Shown here in pieces: positions 7,399 to 15,939 of a stretch of 39,041 bases of DNA. The DNA is from a virus. Location of the stretch: IMG/VR virus record IMGVR_UViG_3300036715_001154, positions 1 through 39,041 of that record; one strand, written 5' to 3'. Within the stretch, counting starts at the first letter, position 1, and the number at the start of each line of letters is the position of its first letter. The notes under the pieces are model-generated. The model saw only the letters and a list, made by a program, of their open reading frames with translations. It searched no databases and was not told where the DNA came from. A program made the position numbers and the translations under genes.

Positions 7399-8376
7399 TT
7401 ACGCCTTCTGGACGCCTTGCAGATTGCGGTTGCTGCAGACAATGTTGCCCATCCAGAGGATTGGCACCACAGCCGCATCTTGGTTGTAAGGCTTCATCTC
7501 GTCCATCACCACCAGGTCGGCGTCGCTGTGGACCACCAGCTCGATGTAGTCCGTATTCAGGAAGTACGCGTGGTTGGTCGGGATGCCAGAACCGCCGTCG
7601 TAGATCACGTCAGCGGTCTTGTACTTCAGCGACTGGAAGCCGCCTTCCGCCTGATCCGAGCTGGTGTAGCGCTTGATGCTGACCTGCCCGTTCTCGTAGA
7701 ACGTGAAGTAGTTAGTGTCGCAGATGATCAGGTCCGGCTGGTCGTCACCGCGGGTCTGGGCGAGCCACAGGGGCAGCCACAGGCTTTCCATGATGCCGGC
7801 TGTGGCACTGGGGACGATCGCGCCGCCGCCTTGCAGGGGAGCCGCCGCCGACTGCACCTGGTTCTTCCAGAAGGGCCACACCGCCGAGTCGATGCCGCCA
7901 ACAGTTCCCGTGCCGGTATCGGCAACGATTGACTGCAGCCCACCGATCTGGTTGGGCAGCGTACCATCGCTGTAAATGTCGGAGGAGAAGTTGTTCTTGA
8001 ACGTGCGCATGGCATTCTTGATCCTGGCCTTCACCAGGTTGATGATGCGGTTTTCGCCGCTGTTCGTGCGCAGATCGAGGCCGCTGGCCACCACGTTCAG
8101 CGCGATTTGACGCCACTGGAACTCAGCCGCCGTGATCACGTCGCTGGCGGTGATGTTCAGCGTGTCGTAGCCGCTGTATCGCTGATAGGTGTTGTTCTGC
8201 GCGTAGTCCAGCGGCGCCACGATGGACAGCCCGCCGTCTTCGCTGCGCTTCATCCCCTTGTCCATCATGCGCTTCAGCAGCGCATTGTTCTTGGAGACGT
8301 TGTCCTTGACCTCTTTCGAGTGGTTGCGGAACGTCGTGCTTACGAGTTCCGTGAAAGTTGCATTGGGAGATGCCAT
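7399..8376 (-). CDS. Major capsid protein
   Basis: This 325-aa protein is the shell subunit, expected to have the HK97 fold. It carries features of a well-known phage capsid family: an N-terminal helix (TFTELVSTTFRNHSKEVKDN), K-N-N-A-L-L, D-G-G-L-S-I-V-A-P-L-D-Y, Y-Q-R-Y-S-G-Y-D-T-L-N-I, and N-R-I-I-N-L-V-K-A-R-I-K-N-A. The peptide T-L-P-N-Q-I-G-G-L-Q and a C-terminal Y-N-Q-D-A region follow. No long N-terminal delta domain is present, consistent with a separate scaffold gene just upstream. GGAG stands eight bases before ATG 8376. It is followed by a hairpin and the decoration-like gene. Confidence 0.93.
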   Translation of the reverse strand: MASPNATFTELVSTTFRNHSKEVKDNVSKNNALLKRMMDKGMKRSEDGGLSIVAPLDYAQNNTYQRYSGYDTLNITASDVITAAEFQWRQIALNVVASGLDLRTNSGENRIINLVKARIKNAMRTFKNNFSSDIYSDGTLPNQIGGLQSIVADTGTGTVGGIDSAVWPFWKNQVQSAAAPLQGGGAIVPSATAGIMESLWLPLWLAQTRGDDQPDLIICDTNYFTFYENGQVSIKRYTSSDQAEGGFQSLKYKTADVIYDGGSGIPTNHAYFLNTDYIELVVHSDADLVVMDEMKPYNQDAAVVPILWMGNIVCSNRNLQGVQKA

Positions 8377-8404
8377 GAGAAAACTCCAAAGTTAAAAAAC
8401 CGAA

Positions 8405-9466
8405 TCAACCGCGAGAGTTGATGACTGCCATCGTCTCCCGCAAGGTATCGTCGATGCTTCCAACTGGAGCGGTCGCGCTTCCACGTTTCTGCGTCGTCCG
8501 AACATTAGCCCCGGTGGCCTTACGAGCGGCAGCGGCGGCTGCTTCAGCGGCGGTCCGTTGAGCTTCGAGGCGCTGGTTGGCAAGCTTGTCGGCTTCCTTT
8601 GCCCGCGCTATCGGGTTCATCCAGATCGCTTTTTCGTAAGCGTCTTCCAGTGTCCCGCAGACTCCTTGTTCAATGAGGCGCGTCATGTCAGACGCAACAT
8701 CGTTGAAGTGGACATTCTTCGGGTCAGCAGCAAAACTAGAGATCTGCTTACTGAGGTTTGTAGTAACCTCAGCAACGCGCTGTTGGTTCTGCTGCGCTAA
8801 TTGGGATTGTAGGGTTTGGACCGTTGAGGTCAAGTTGGCGACTGCTGGATCCACATAAGGGGCGTTGGCAGGATCTACTGCCCGGATGATTTCATCCAGT
8901 GGGATGCGGTAGTCGTTCAGCATCTTGACCATCAGCCCGATCTTCTGTGGCTGAGAGCCGAGGGCAAGCGTGTGATGGGCCTGCATGAGGCTGCCAACCT
9001 GCTGGGCAGGGTCGATCTTGAACTGTTGGAGGAGCGGCAGGAACTGCTGCATCGCACCGTGCATGCGGGAGCCGAAGTTGGCAGCGCCCTTGTACTGCTC
9101 AAGTCCACGGAACATATCCTCTTCACGCTTGTGGATTTCCGCCTGTACTTGCGGAGGCAGTGTGGCGTAGAGCGCGGAGGCTTCTGAGCGCCAAGTTTTC
9201 GGCGGCGCGGTGGTGTCGGCAGGACCAGGAGTGGGGGCAGCACTGATTGCAGGCGCAGCTGTAGTCGCGGAGGCCGCTGGGGCTGTGGTTGGTGCGGGAG
9301 ATGCGAACCTGCCCGTAGCATCACGAACGGCTTCAGTCGTTGGCTCGGGCTTGACCGGCTCTGCGTCCTGATTACTGTCCGCGTTAAACCCCAGGCCTGA
9401 GCTGATTTCACTCAGTGCGTTGGGAATGTCAACGGCTGTTCCGCCTTGTTCCTCGTCGATTCGCAT
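8405..9466 (-). CDS. Capsid assembly scaffolding protein
   Basis: A 353-aa, highly hydrophilic protein. Residues ~40-95 are a disordered Ala/Pro/Thr linker. Residues ~95-290 are helical with P-P-Q-V-Q-A-E-I-H-K-R-E-E-D-M and a Gln-rich coiled coil (VQTLQSQLAQQNQQRVAE). A C-terminal Ala/Lys-rich helix comes next, and the protein ends T-L-R-E-T-M-A-V-I-N-S-R. The composition, coiled coil and position immediately before the capsid gene identify a scaffold that fills the procapsid and leaves before packaging. ATG 9466 is preceded by GAGGAAC. Confidence 0.85.
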   Translation of the reverse strand: MRIDEEQGGTAVDIPNALSEISSGLGFNADSNQDAEPVKPEPTTEAVRDATGRFASPAPTTAPAASATTAAPAISAAPTPGPADTTAPPKTWRSEASALYATLPPQVQAEIHKREEDMFRGLEQYKGAANFGSRMHGAMQQFLPLLQQFKIDPAQQVGSLMQAHHTLALGSQPQKIGLMVKMLNDYRIPLDEIIRAVDPANAPYVDPAVANLTSTVQTLQSQLAQQNQQRVAEVTTNLSKQISSFAADPKNVHFNDVASDMTRLIEQGVCGTLEDAYEKAIWMNPIARAKEADKLANQRLEAQRTAAEAAAAAARKATGANVRTTQKRGSATAPVGSIDDTLRETMAVINSRG

Positions 9467-9476
9467 GATGTTCCTC

Positions 9477-9887
9477 TTAGTGTCGTAAATAACTAACCGA
9501 CGCTCCTGCGTCCAGTTCCTTTGCGAGCTGCTCCCGCTTGACGGTCGGCATTCTCATCACCGTTTGCGCGGCCGTTTCCGCAACTCTTTCAAGGAATTGC
9601 TCGTCGTCCGCCTCTTTTCTTCTTTGAAACTGCGCGGTCTCGCCAGGTTCGAGTAGACGACAACCAAGGCGCGCAAGGTTCTCCTTGTGGGCTTTTCTAC
9701 CAGTGATTGGGCGGCCAGTAACTGGGCAGTCGTAAGTCTCATAGTCGCCTTGGACCATAGGAGCACGAAGGATGCGTTGCATCGGATGCCCTTCACCGCA
9801 GGCCACCAGATGGTCGCGTTCAGCGATCTTGCTGAAAACGTCCATGTAGGCGTTGCAGGATGGGCAGTGGTAGGTGTAGAGCGGCAT
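9477..9887 (-). CDS. FmdB-like zinc-ribbon protein
   Basis: This 136-aa protein begins M-P-L-Y-T-Y-H-C-P-S-C, the signature of the FmdB zinc-ribbon family, with C8 and C11. A second half-site C30-G-E-G-H34 could supply the other zinc ligands. The rest is charged and helical (Q-F-Q-R-R-K-E-A-D-D-E). The start ATG at 9887 shares one base with the TAA of the portal gene, so it is probably translated by reinitiation. In many podoviruses a similar small zinc protein sits between portal and scaffold; its function is not established. Confidence 0.75.
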   Translation of the reverse strand: MPLYTYHCPSCNAYMDVFSKIAERDHLVACGEGHPMQRILRAPMVQGDYETYDCPVTGRPITGRKAHKENLARLGCRLLEPGETAQFQRRKEADDEQFLERVAETAAQTVMRMPTVKREQLAKELDAGASVSYLRH

Positions 9888-12088
9888 TAGCTTCGGACCC
9901 CTGATCGAGCGGCCGCAGGAGGCTGCGGTGGCATCATGGCAAGTTGCAGTTGCTGCTGGTGTTGCGCCGTTGAGAGTGCGCCCTTTTGGCGAAGCTCCTG
10001 CATCTTCATCTTGTGTTCTTCTGAGCGGAACATCAGCTCCATCTCCTTGACCTGCTTTTCGAGGTCAGCCATGCCCTTGGCCTGGGACATTGTAGCTTGC
10101 AGAGCCGCCATTTCCAGCTGGAATTTCTGATCGGCCTGCTTCTGGTCAGCCTCCGACTTTTTCTGTGCAAGCTCACCTTGCATTTGCATCAGCTGCTGCT
10201 TGCCCATGTTCGGATCTTGCGGCGGCGGAGGCTCCTTCATCTCCTTGAAGGCGTCTTCCACTTCGTCTCCCATGCGGTACTTACGGACCACCGTGATCAG
10301 GATGGCTTGCGCGGCCTTGAAAGGCATCGTGCCGTTTTCAATCAGTGGGCCGATGCCGGTGAGGAACTGGCTCAGGGCTGTGAGCAGCTCGGTAATATCC
10401 TCCTTGTCTTCGGTGGCTTCTGCATCAACTGTCGAATTGGTTTCAATGTCGATGCGGAAGTTACGCTGGAGGTCGTCCTTGAGCAAGCTGAGGATTTCCT
10501 CCCAGGTGGGTGCACCAATGATCTGGGCGATGCCGGGGGGAAGTTGTGGGGCGGCTGGCGGTTGTGGGGGCTGCCCAGGCTGTGGAGGCGGAACTTGCTG
10601 CGGTTGGGCTGCGGCTTGCTGTTGCAGCACTTGCGCTTGCTGTTGCGCCGTGGCTTTCTCTTCCTGCGTCGGAAAGGGCATCCCAGTCATCTTCTTGATG
10701 GTATCCTGCGAGAGTTTGCTCACCGCCATTTCCAGCATCAGCCGCAGCGAGTCGCAACAGTATCCGGCGACCTCCTTCTGCATCCGCTTGAGACGCAGCG
10801 TGCCCCATTGGTTTTTGAGCTGTTGCGCCCCCAGGGTTTCGCTGGCCTGCGAGCTGCCACGCATTATGTCGGCCATGCCGGTCAGCTCGAAGATGATGGT
10901 TTTGATCTGCTCGCGCTGGGTGTAGAGCTGCTGCAATGCCGCGACAAGGTCCGTGAGGGGCAGCATCCACACCGCATCGGAAGCCGTTTGGCCTTGGCCG
11001 AAGAGCGCGCTCATGTTCTCTGCCGGCAGCATGGTGTTGTCTTCCGACTCCAGCAGCTTTTTGAGGTCGGCAATGTCAGTAGAGTAGAAGCCCCGAACCT
11101 TCAGTGCCTTGACAATCGACTGGATGCGACGGCTGACGGTGTTCAGCTCTTCGGCTTGCGATTTGTAGAGCTTGTATAGCGTGACTGGGGTCAGCCCACT
11201 GAGGGTCGCGAACAGCCGCAACGGCCGCGGACTCGGGAAGAACCCTTGCAGTTCCAGCGGGTCGTCCACAGTCTTTAGTGGAGAGTCCTTGAAGCCGGGG
11301 GCAACGAAGATGACCTTTTTGGTCTGCTTATCCCAGATTTCCCACACGCAGGCGAGCTTGACACCAGACGATTGCTTGTCCCGGTTGCGCTGCACTATGT
11401 CGGAGGATGTACCGGAGCTGTCTTCACTGGCATCACCAAGGGGAACCTTTGCGCCCAGCGTTTGGAAGTTGTCTTCAAGTTCTTCCTTCGTCATATTGTG
11501 CTGGTAGGCAATCCAAGGAACCTGCTTCCAGCTCCTACCGTAACCATGCAGCATCATGTTCCAAGGGATGTCCTCGCCGCAGATGATTTCGTCGGAGACC
11601 TTCGGTGGTAGCGGCTGCTCACCTTCCGCCGGTTCTGCAGCTTCCTCGATGGCGGCATCGTATCTGTAGCGAGCCAAGCCGCGCCCAGGGACAAGCGCGG
11701 ACAAGACCACGCCTTTCATCTGCTCGTCGAAGGTCGGGTATTCAGGATTGCCGGTGTCCAGTAGGAATTCGAGGAGCTTTTGCCCGACACGACTAGCAGC
11801 GATTGCCAGGGCATCCTCGGACTTGAAGCGGGTGCGGACCTGTGGACGCGGGACGGTGTTGTACAGCGCCGGCGAGAGGGTTTCGGTGTTGCTGTAGAGG
11901 ATGTTGTAGGGGGTGCCTTCTTCAGCGTCCGCCTCATAGAGCTTTACCGCGCTTTCCGCGGTCTTACGCCAGCCCTTTTCGCGCTTTTCGGCCTTGGCGA
12001 GTTCTCCGAGCCAGCCCGAGACAACATCCTGCGGGCTTTTCGCCGCCGGCGAGGGGTTGTTGGATTCAGTCGGTTTGTTGGTCGCCAT
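9887..12088 (-). CDS. Portal protein
   Basis: This 733-aa protein is the dodecameric DNA gate at the capsid vertex, the size of P22-type portals. Evidence includes the N-terminal helical region with W-R-K-T-A-E-S-A-V-K-L-Y and Y-N-I-L-Y-S-N-T-E-T-L. Further on are D-I-P-W-N-M-M-L-H-G-Y-G-R-S-W-K, M-A-D-I-M-R-G-S-S-Q-A-S-E-T-L-G-A-Q-Q and a helical stem/crown. The C-terminal ~200 residues are a Gln/Pro/Lys-rich extended coiled coil (including QQQAAAQPQQVPPPQP) that could form a barrel-like extension. It sits between TerL and the zinc-ribbon gene, as expected. ATG 12088 has GAAAG five bases upstream. Confidence 0.9.
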   Translation of the reverse strand: MATNKPTESNNPSPAAKSPQDVVSGWLGELAKAEKREKGWRKTAESAVKLYEADAEEGTPYNILYSNTETLSPALYNTVPRPQVRTRFKSEDALAIAASRVGQKLLEFLLDTGNPEYPTFDEQMKGVVLSALVPGRGLARYRYDAAIEEAAEPAEGEQPLPPKVSDEIICGEDIPWNMMLHGYGRSWKQVPWIAYQHNMTKEELEDNFQTLGAKVPLGDASEDSSGTSSDIVQRNRDKQSSGVKLACVWEIWDKQTKKVIFVAPGFKDSPLKTVDDPLELQGFFPSPRPLRLFATLSGLTPVTLYKLYKSQAEELNTVSRRIQSIVKALKVRGFYSTDIADLKKLLESEDNTMLPAENMSALFGQGQTASDAVWMLPLTDLVAALQQLYTQREQIKTIIFELTGMADIMRGSSQASETLGAQQLKNQWGTLRLKRMQKEVAGYCCDSLRLMLEMAVSKLSQDTIKKMTGMPFPTQEEKATAQQQAQVLQQQAAAQPQQVPPPQPGQPPQPPAAPQLPPGIAQIIGAPTWEEILSLLKDDLQRNFRIDIETNSTVDAEATEDKEDITELLTALSQFLTGIGPLIENGTMPFKAAQAILITVVRKYRMGDEVEDAFKEMKEPPPPQDPNMGKQQLMQMQGELAQKKSEADQKQADQKFQLEMAALQATMSQAKGMADLEKQVKEMELMFRSEEHKMKMQELRQKGALSTAQHQQQLQLAMMPPQPPAAARSGVRS

Positions 12089-12096
12089 TGCAGCTT

Positions 12097-13572
12097 TCAG
12101 TTATCCTCCAGCGCTTTGCGACGGCTGGTAAGTCGGACTATGAGTTCGTTGATAGTCGTTTCCTGCGGATTTTTTGGCAAGCCAGAGCCTTGCGGCTCGA
12201 CAGCCCGCGGAAGCCAGGGCCTGCTCATGCAAGCGTATCGGGTTTCGTCGTAAGCGTGATCTTCTGCCTCTGTGTCCACATCCTCAGGATCGTCTTCGTC
12301 ATGCTGTAGCACAGGTATTGTGCGGATGGAGTCTTCGCAGCAGTCAAGAAAGTACAGCATGGGCCGCCCTCCGACCCCAACCAGTCGCTGACGAACTGCT
12401 TCAGCTCCCGCCTTTCGCTTGTTGTCAGCACGACGCCACGTGCAACCAGCAATGGACATACTTTCCGCAATACTTGGACCACCGTCTCTGATGAAGATAC
12501 TCGGGTCAGCCACACCGTAGCGGATTCGTTCAAGGAGTTCTCGTTCACGGATTCCTCTGGCGACGTCAGTCGCAATCATCTTGACACCCTTGTTGGGGCC
12601 TTCAGCACCGTACCACTCGCGGTATTTGAGCATCGCCCCGGAAGGCAGGCCCCAGGTGCCGTCGCTCAGCACATACCAGCCGCAGCTGAACGGTTTGGCT
12701 GACCCCCAGTCGAAGGCCCGGAACTTTAGGGCTTCACGGTTGTGGAAGAACTTGGGCAGCCAGTCCCGCTCGGACAGGATGTGGACTTCAGGATCCCATT
12801 CATCGAAGAAGGCTCCATCAATGATGTCCCAATTACCTTTGAGCCAGGCTTCGACCAACGCCGCAGAGCCTGACTGGCGCAGCCGCAAGATGTAGGTTGG
12901 GTCGTTTCTCATGATCAGGGCGTTGTCCCCGATCTTCGACGGGATGAAGACCCGCGAGAGGCTGACGATTGTCTTGACCCCTTCAAACTCGATCTCTGTT
13001 TCCTCTGTGATCAGCCGGAATCCAGCAGCATCTGGCAGGATATAGCGAGCCTTTACCCAGTTATGCCCCGGACCACCTGGATTACCTGTAAGACGCATGC
13101 CAACAGGCACACCAGCGCCACTCCGTAGAGTAGCACGTAAGCGATTAATAGGGCTAGGGCTGGGGAAGTTAGTAAGCTCTTCCACATAGATGCGAGTGTA
13201 GTTGTGACCTTGATATTCTTCAGCATCGGAGTCTCTTTCAAGGTAGGCGAACTTCAGGCGTGCGCCGTTTTTCATGGTCCAGGTTTTTTGCTGCTCGTTG
13301 TAGCGAGCGCCGAGCTTCGGGAAGATTTGTTTGGTGCGGGCGATGACCTCTGCCAGCTGGACGAGCTTGCGGCGGAAGAAGATTCCGATAGCGTTTTCGG
13401 CGTAGAGGCTGGAGTGCTGCAGCCAGTCGCCGATGGAACCCTCAGTCTTCCCACCACCTCGTGCTCCACCGAAGAAGACCTCGAAGACTGGGCACTCCAG
13501 CAGTGCGGTTTGCGGCCCAGGCTGGGGCTGCCAGACTACCTGCTGGCTGGCGGTGGCGGCGAGAAAGGTCAC
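12097..13572 (-). CDS. terL: Terminase large subunit
   Basis: The 491-aa packaging motor joins an N-terminal ATPase to a C-terminal RNase H-like nuclease. Walker A is G-G-A-R-G-G-G-K-T at residues 35-43 and Walker B is R-I-Y-V-E-E-L at 127-133. The coupling motif is L-T-G-N-P at 161-165. Nuclease acidic residues are visible at A-F-D288-W-G-S, the A-D-P-S-I-F segment near 354, and D-H-A-Y-D-E-T-R-Y near 449. The start is GTG at 13572, whose GTGA overlaps the TGA of the small zinc-protein gene. It lies directly upstream of the portal, as in most tailed phages. The packaging strategy (cos, pac or terminal repeats) cannot be read from the sequence alone. Confidence 0.95.
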   Translation of the reverse strand: MTFLAATASQQVVWQPQPGPQTALLECPVFEVFFGGARGGGKTEGSIGDWLQHSSLYAENAIGIFFRRKLVQLAEVIARTKQIFPKLGARYNEQQKTWTMKNGARLKFAYLERDSDAEEYQGHNYTRIYVEELTNFPSPSPINRLRATLRSGAGVPVGMRLTGNPGGPGHNWVKARYILPDAAGFRLITEETEIEFEGVKTIVSLSRVFIPSKIGDNALIMRNDPTYILRLRQSGSAALVEAWLKGNWDIIDGAFFDEWDPEVHILSERDWLPKFFHNREALKFRAFDWGSAKPFSCGWYVLSDGTWGLPSGAMLKYREWYGAEGPNKGVKMIATDVARGIRERELLERIRYGVADPSIFIRDGGPSIAESMSIAGCTWRRADNKRKAGAEAVRQRLVGVGGRPMLYFLDCCEDSIRTIPVLQHDEDDPEDVDTEAEDHAYDETRYACMSRPWLPRAVEPQGSGLPKNPQETTINELIVRLTSRRKALEDN

Positions 13573-13790
13573 AAGGCAACAGGCTCAGGCTCAGGCTCAG
13601 GCTGCACCATAGCCGCGCATTGTACCAGCGGAAAGGTCACCCGGAACCGGACCTTGAAGGAGCAGCAGTTTTTGTTGAGGCAGTAGTAGGTCGCCGAGCG
13701 GTACTGGCGCACGGGACCGTCATCGCGAAGGTGAAACGGAACGTGTCCGCAATCGTTGCAGATTACTGTTGCTTGCAGAAAAAATGCCAT
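13569..13790 (-). CDS. Small zinc-binding protein between terS and terL
   Basis: This 73-aa protein has C11-x-x-C14 (I-C-N-D-C-G-H-V) and C37-x4-C42 (Y-Y-C-L-N-K-N-C-C), a treble-clef or ribbon-type zinc site of the kind found in Ogr/Delta-like transcription activators and in small phage zinc proteins. R-Y/H-R-S-A-T-Y-Y-C resembles the conserved core of those families. The C-terminus is a P-E-P-E-P-E-P tail encoded by a short 6-bp DNA repeat (about 13580-13605). It might act as a late-gene activator or as a packaging accessory; the context (terS-zinc-terL) favours packaging or late control, but this is an inference. Confidence 0.65.
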   Translation of the reverse strand: MAFFLQATVICNDCGHVPFHLRDDGPVRQYRSATYYCLNKNCCSFKVRFRVTFPLVQCAAMVQPEPEPEPVAL

Positions 13791-13791
13791 G

Positions 13792-14364
13792 TTAGACCCC
13801 TGCTACTAAGTTTGCCAAGTCCGGCGCCGCCTTCAGCACCGCATCTTCAACTGTCTCTGTCTGCATACCATCAGCTCCGAGTCGTTGTGCCAGCGGCGCC
13901 CGTTCAGAGTGTTTGGAGGCCCAGTCCGAGTCGCTCGACGCTTGTTGCGGGAGAGCGACGACGAAGTTGGTCTGGACGTTGACGTTGGCAGTTCGTGCGC
14001 CGTAGCCAAGAGCTTTAACCGACAGATCAGCGACCTTCAGCGCGAAGTCGGCATTGCTGCTCAGTTCAAGCTTGTCGTGCAGGAGTTCCAGGCTCCGGTT
14101 GGCTAACGTGTTGAGCCGCTCGTCAATGCTGGACAAGATTGTGGGGTCCACCAGCTCTGTTCGTCTCACGGCCAACCGGGCCTGGAAAGCGTCACTGTTG
14201 ATGATTCTGCTGACCCAGCCCACCGAATAGCCGAAATAGACCGCGATTGCGTTCTGACTGACCCTAGGGTTTTGGATCAGGTGGTCGATCATGGCGTCGT
14301 GCGAATACTTGACGCGCTCGGGACCACCTGCGATGTTGGCAGCGGTTTTCAGTGGTGCGTTCAT
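13792..14364 (-). CDS. terS: Terminase small subunit
   Basis: I place the start at ATG 14364 (190 aa), with GGAGA nine bases upstream. The frame stays open to 14604, but that extension is Pro-rich, lacks a good ribosome site and looks untranslated. Residues ~15-55 form a DNA-binding helix-turn-helix (N-P-R-V-S-Q-N-A-I-A-V-Y-F-G-Y-S-V-G-W-V-S-R-I-I). A helical oligomerisation region follows (L-N-T-L-A-N-R-S-L-E-L-L-H-D-K-L-E-L). It would recognise viral DNA and load TerL. It is the first gene of the late operon, transcribed leftwards from the divergent region. Confidence 0.85.
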   Translation of the reverse strand: MNAPLKTAANIAGGPERVKYSHDAMIDHLIQNPRVSQNAIAVYFGYSVGWVSRIINSDAFQARLAVRRTELVDPTILSSIDERLNTLANRSLELLHDKLELSSNADFALKVADLSVKALGYGARTANVNVQTNFVVALPQQASSDSDWASKHSERAPLAQRLGADGMQTETVEDAVLKAAPDLANLVAGV

Positions 14365-14402
14365 AGCGTCAGGTCTCCGACTAGGGTTCAATGGCCACCA
14401 TT

Positions 14403-14429
14403 TTGATCCAGCCGTGGGGGGAGGATCAA
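14403..14429. promoter_or_regulatory. Inverted repeat in terS leader
   Basis: A perfect 7-bp inverted repeat, TTGATCC and GGATCAA, separated by 13 bp and ending 39 bp upstream of the terS start. It could be an operator or an mRNA hairpin in the late leader; no protein candidate can be assigned. Confidence 0.4.
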
Positions 14430-14706
14430 GCGGAAACCTGAAAGCTCTAGCAGAAGGGGGTGGGGGCTTAAGCGAGAAGGCAGGCAGGGGCAGCAGGAAG
14501 GGAAAGAATTTGGGGCCTCGCGCATCCAGTCGCAATGCGCGTAAAGGCCCAATCCTGGCGCCCCCCACTGCCGCTTGACCGGGTGGGGTCCGTTGGCCAG
14601 GCACAACACGCCAGTGGCGAGAAAACTACAGCCGCGCCTGGATGTCGCTGGTCGGCAACCCTAGAGGGCGCAGCCTGAGAGAAGTGTAACTGATGGAAAC
14701 AATGGG

Positions 14707-14735
14707 TTGACAACCGGTGGACCATACCCTAGTAT
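14707..14735 (+). promoter_or_regulatory. Sigma70-type early promoter
   Basis: Consensus -35 TTGACA (14707-14712), an ideal 17-bp spacer, and -10 TAGTAT (14730-14735, 4/6). Transcription would start near 14742, about 37 nt before the first early gene. Confidence 0.8.
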
Positions 14736-14778
14736 CACAGTCCCAACGTTACTAATTTGAAATGAAAGGCTAACCATC

Positions 14779-14979
14779 ATGACTGATCAAACCATCAAAA
14801 CCGTGCAAGGTTTCTTTGGAGAGGAGACTGTGACGAAAGAAGAGTTTGCTAACCAGTGGATGGCACAGGTGGTGCAATTTTGGAACATAGCAACGGTCGG
14901 AGCTGACGCAGAGACCATTGATACCATGATGCTCGAAGTACGCCGCATGGCCGAGGCAAAATGGGATGCCATGAAATAG
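14779..14979 (+). CDS. Small early protein (66 aa), unknown function
   Basis: The first gene on the early side. ATG 14779 follows AAAGG by about ten bases and lies just downstream of the sigma70 promoter. The product is a charged helical protein opening MTDQTIKTVQGFFGEETVTK, with a central Q-W-M-A-Q-V-V-Q-F-W-N and a C-terminal helix rich in Met, Ala and Glu. No motif is recognised. A 7-bp hairpin (CATTGCC/GGCAATG, 14988-15011) follows the stop codon without a T-run. First-expressed phage genes often encode host-takeover proteins; that is only a positional guess. Confidence 0.7.
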   Translation: MTDQTIKTVQGFFGEETVTKEEFANQWMAQVVQFWNIATVGADAETIDTMMLEVRRMAEAKWDAMK

Positions 14980-15061
14980 CCAACTCTCATTGCCTAGCGT
15001 GCTGGGCAATGGGGGCAGAGCAATTTCGCACTGTCCACGTTCAATTCACATCGAGGAAATC

Positions 15062-15682
15062 ATGAGCAATACTACGACGCCCAAGGCAGCAAAAACCAAG
15101 GTCATTCCCACTATCTCGGCTGACATTGACGAGGGGATGACAACCCTCACGATCGCCTTCAGCGACGGCACTAAGCTGGAGGTGAAGGTCGATGACCTCA
15201 CCCCAGAGATTCAGGCCTATGCCATGTTTCATGGCCTGAAGCAGAAGCTCGTCGATGCAGGGGCAATTACCCATAGCAAAGAAACCGGACGGTCGGCCAC
15301 GTTGGCCGACAAGAAGAACGCCGTGACTGAGATTTTCAAGCGTATCACCGGACCCGAGGGGAGCTGGAACAAGGTCCGCGAGGGCGCGAGCGCCTCGGGT
15401 GGCCTGCTGCTCAGGGCATTGTGCGAGGTTTACCCGAGCAAGACGGTGGAGCAACTCCGCGAGTGGCTCAAGAGCAAAACTGACGACCAGAAGGCGGCAC
15501 TGAGGGTTTGCCCTGAGGTCGCCGCCATCATCGCACGGCTGAAGCTGGGAGCCGCGAAGGGCGCCCCCGACACAGACGCCATGCTGGCCGAACTGGACGA
15601 CAAGGGCAAGGGTGAGGGTGAGGGTGAGGGCGACGACAAGGGCGACGACAAGGGCAAGGGCGACGACGGAGCGACGGAGTAG
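15062..15682 (+). CDS. Early protein, paralogue A, with acidic low-complexity tail
   Basis: The start is ATG 15062 (206 aa) behind GAGGAAATC; an upstream in-frame extension to 14990 lacks a ribosome site. The N-terminal half contains a beta hairpin (T-T-L-T-I-A-F-S-D-G-T-K-L-E-V) followed by H-G-L-K-Q-K-L. The C-terminal half is helical (L-L-L-R-A-L-C-E-V-Y, then K-A-A-L-R-V) and ends with P-D-T-D-A-M-L-A-E-L-D-D. A Gly/Glu/Asp/Lys tail encoded by short DNA repeats completes the protein. The protein at 17458-18225 shares this whole plan. The family is common in phages of Pseudomonadota and uncharacterised. Confidence 0.8.
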   Translation: MSNTTTPKAAKTKVIPTISADIDEGMTTLTIAFSDGTKLEVKVDDLTPEIQAYAMFHGLKQKLVDAGAITHSKETGRSATLADKKNAVTEIFKRITGPEGSWNKVREGASASGGLLLRALCEVYPSKTVEQLREWLKSKTDDQKAALRVCPEVAAIIARLKLGAAKGAPDTDAMLAELDDKGKGEGEGEGDDKGDDKGKGDDGATE

Positions 15683-15684
15683 TC

Positions 15685-15894
15685 ATGGCGAACCTCAAGC
15701 TAACAACCGTCAAGGTTGTCGTGCGCGAGGTTCCCGTCGAATCCCTCACCATCGAGGAGCGGCGGGAGCTGATCAAACGCTACTGCACCATCCATGAGAT
15801 TCGACGGGCCATCAACACCCAGCTATTTCCAATCGACTATCTAATGGACATGGCAGTACGCCGAGCTAACGCGCCACCCATTGATGAACTCTGA
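15685..15894 (+). CDS. Small early protein (69 aa), unknown function
   Basis: ATG 15685 lies two bases after the previous stop codon and has GGAG upstream inside that gene, indicating coupling. The product is basic and helical (I-E-E-R-R-E-L-I-K-R-Y, then I-D-Y-L-M-D-M-A-V-R-R) with a beta-like N-terminus (L-K-L-T-T-V-K-V-V-V-R-E-V). No family is recognised. It is the last gene before an intrinsic terminator. Confidence 0.7.
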   Translation: MANLKLTTVKVVVREVPVESLTIEERRELIKRYCTIHEIRRAINTQLFPIDYLMDMAVRRANAPPIDEL

Positions 15895-15916
15895 GCTAAC
15901 CCGCTCAACCCACAAG

Positions 15917-15939
15917 CCCGCCACCGTGCGGGTTTTTTT
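15917..15939 (+). terminator. Intrinsic terminator of the first early operon
   Basis: A 5-bp GC stem (CCCGC/GCGGG) with a 6-nt loop followed by seven T residues (15933-15939), 22 bp after the stop codon at 15894. It closes the 14779-15894 transcription unit. Confidence 0.8.

Larger units (their letters stand above)
14365..14778. promoter_or_regulatory. Divergent control region between late and early operons
   Basis: This 414-bp stretch has no supported gene and separates leftward late genes from rightward early genes. It holds the sigma70 promoter at 14707-14735 for the early side and an inverted repeat (TTGATCC...GGATCAA, 14403-14429) in the terS leader. A poor leftward promoter candidate shares the same -35 area (TTGTCA on the minus strand at 14713-14708, TACACT at 14688-14683, 19-bp spacing). 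The late promoter is therefore not certain. Confidence 0.6.

Noticed and set aside
10097-11179. Plus-strand ORF (360 aa) opposite the portal gene
   Set aside because: Codon-position bias of the portal keeps the antisense frame open; composition (Leu/Arg/His-rich) is that of a shadow frame.
13580-13605. Short 6-bp tandem repeat as a regulatory array
   Set aside because: It encodes the P-E-P-E-P-E-P tail of the small zinc protein; coding slippage explains it.
14365-14604. N-terminal extension of TerS to 14604
   Set aside because: Open in frame but Pro-rich, with no good ribosome site; ATG 14364 has GGAGA and begins just before the HTH.
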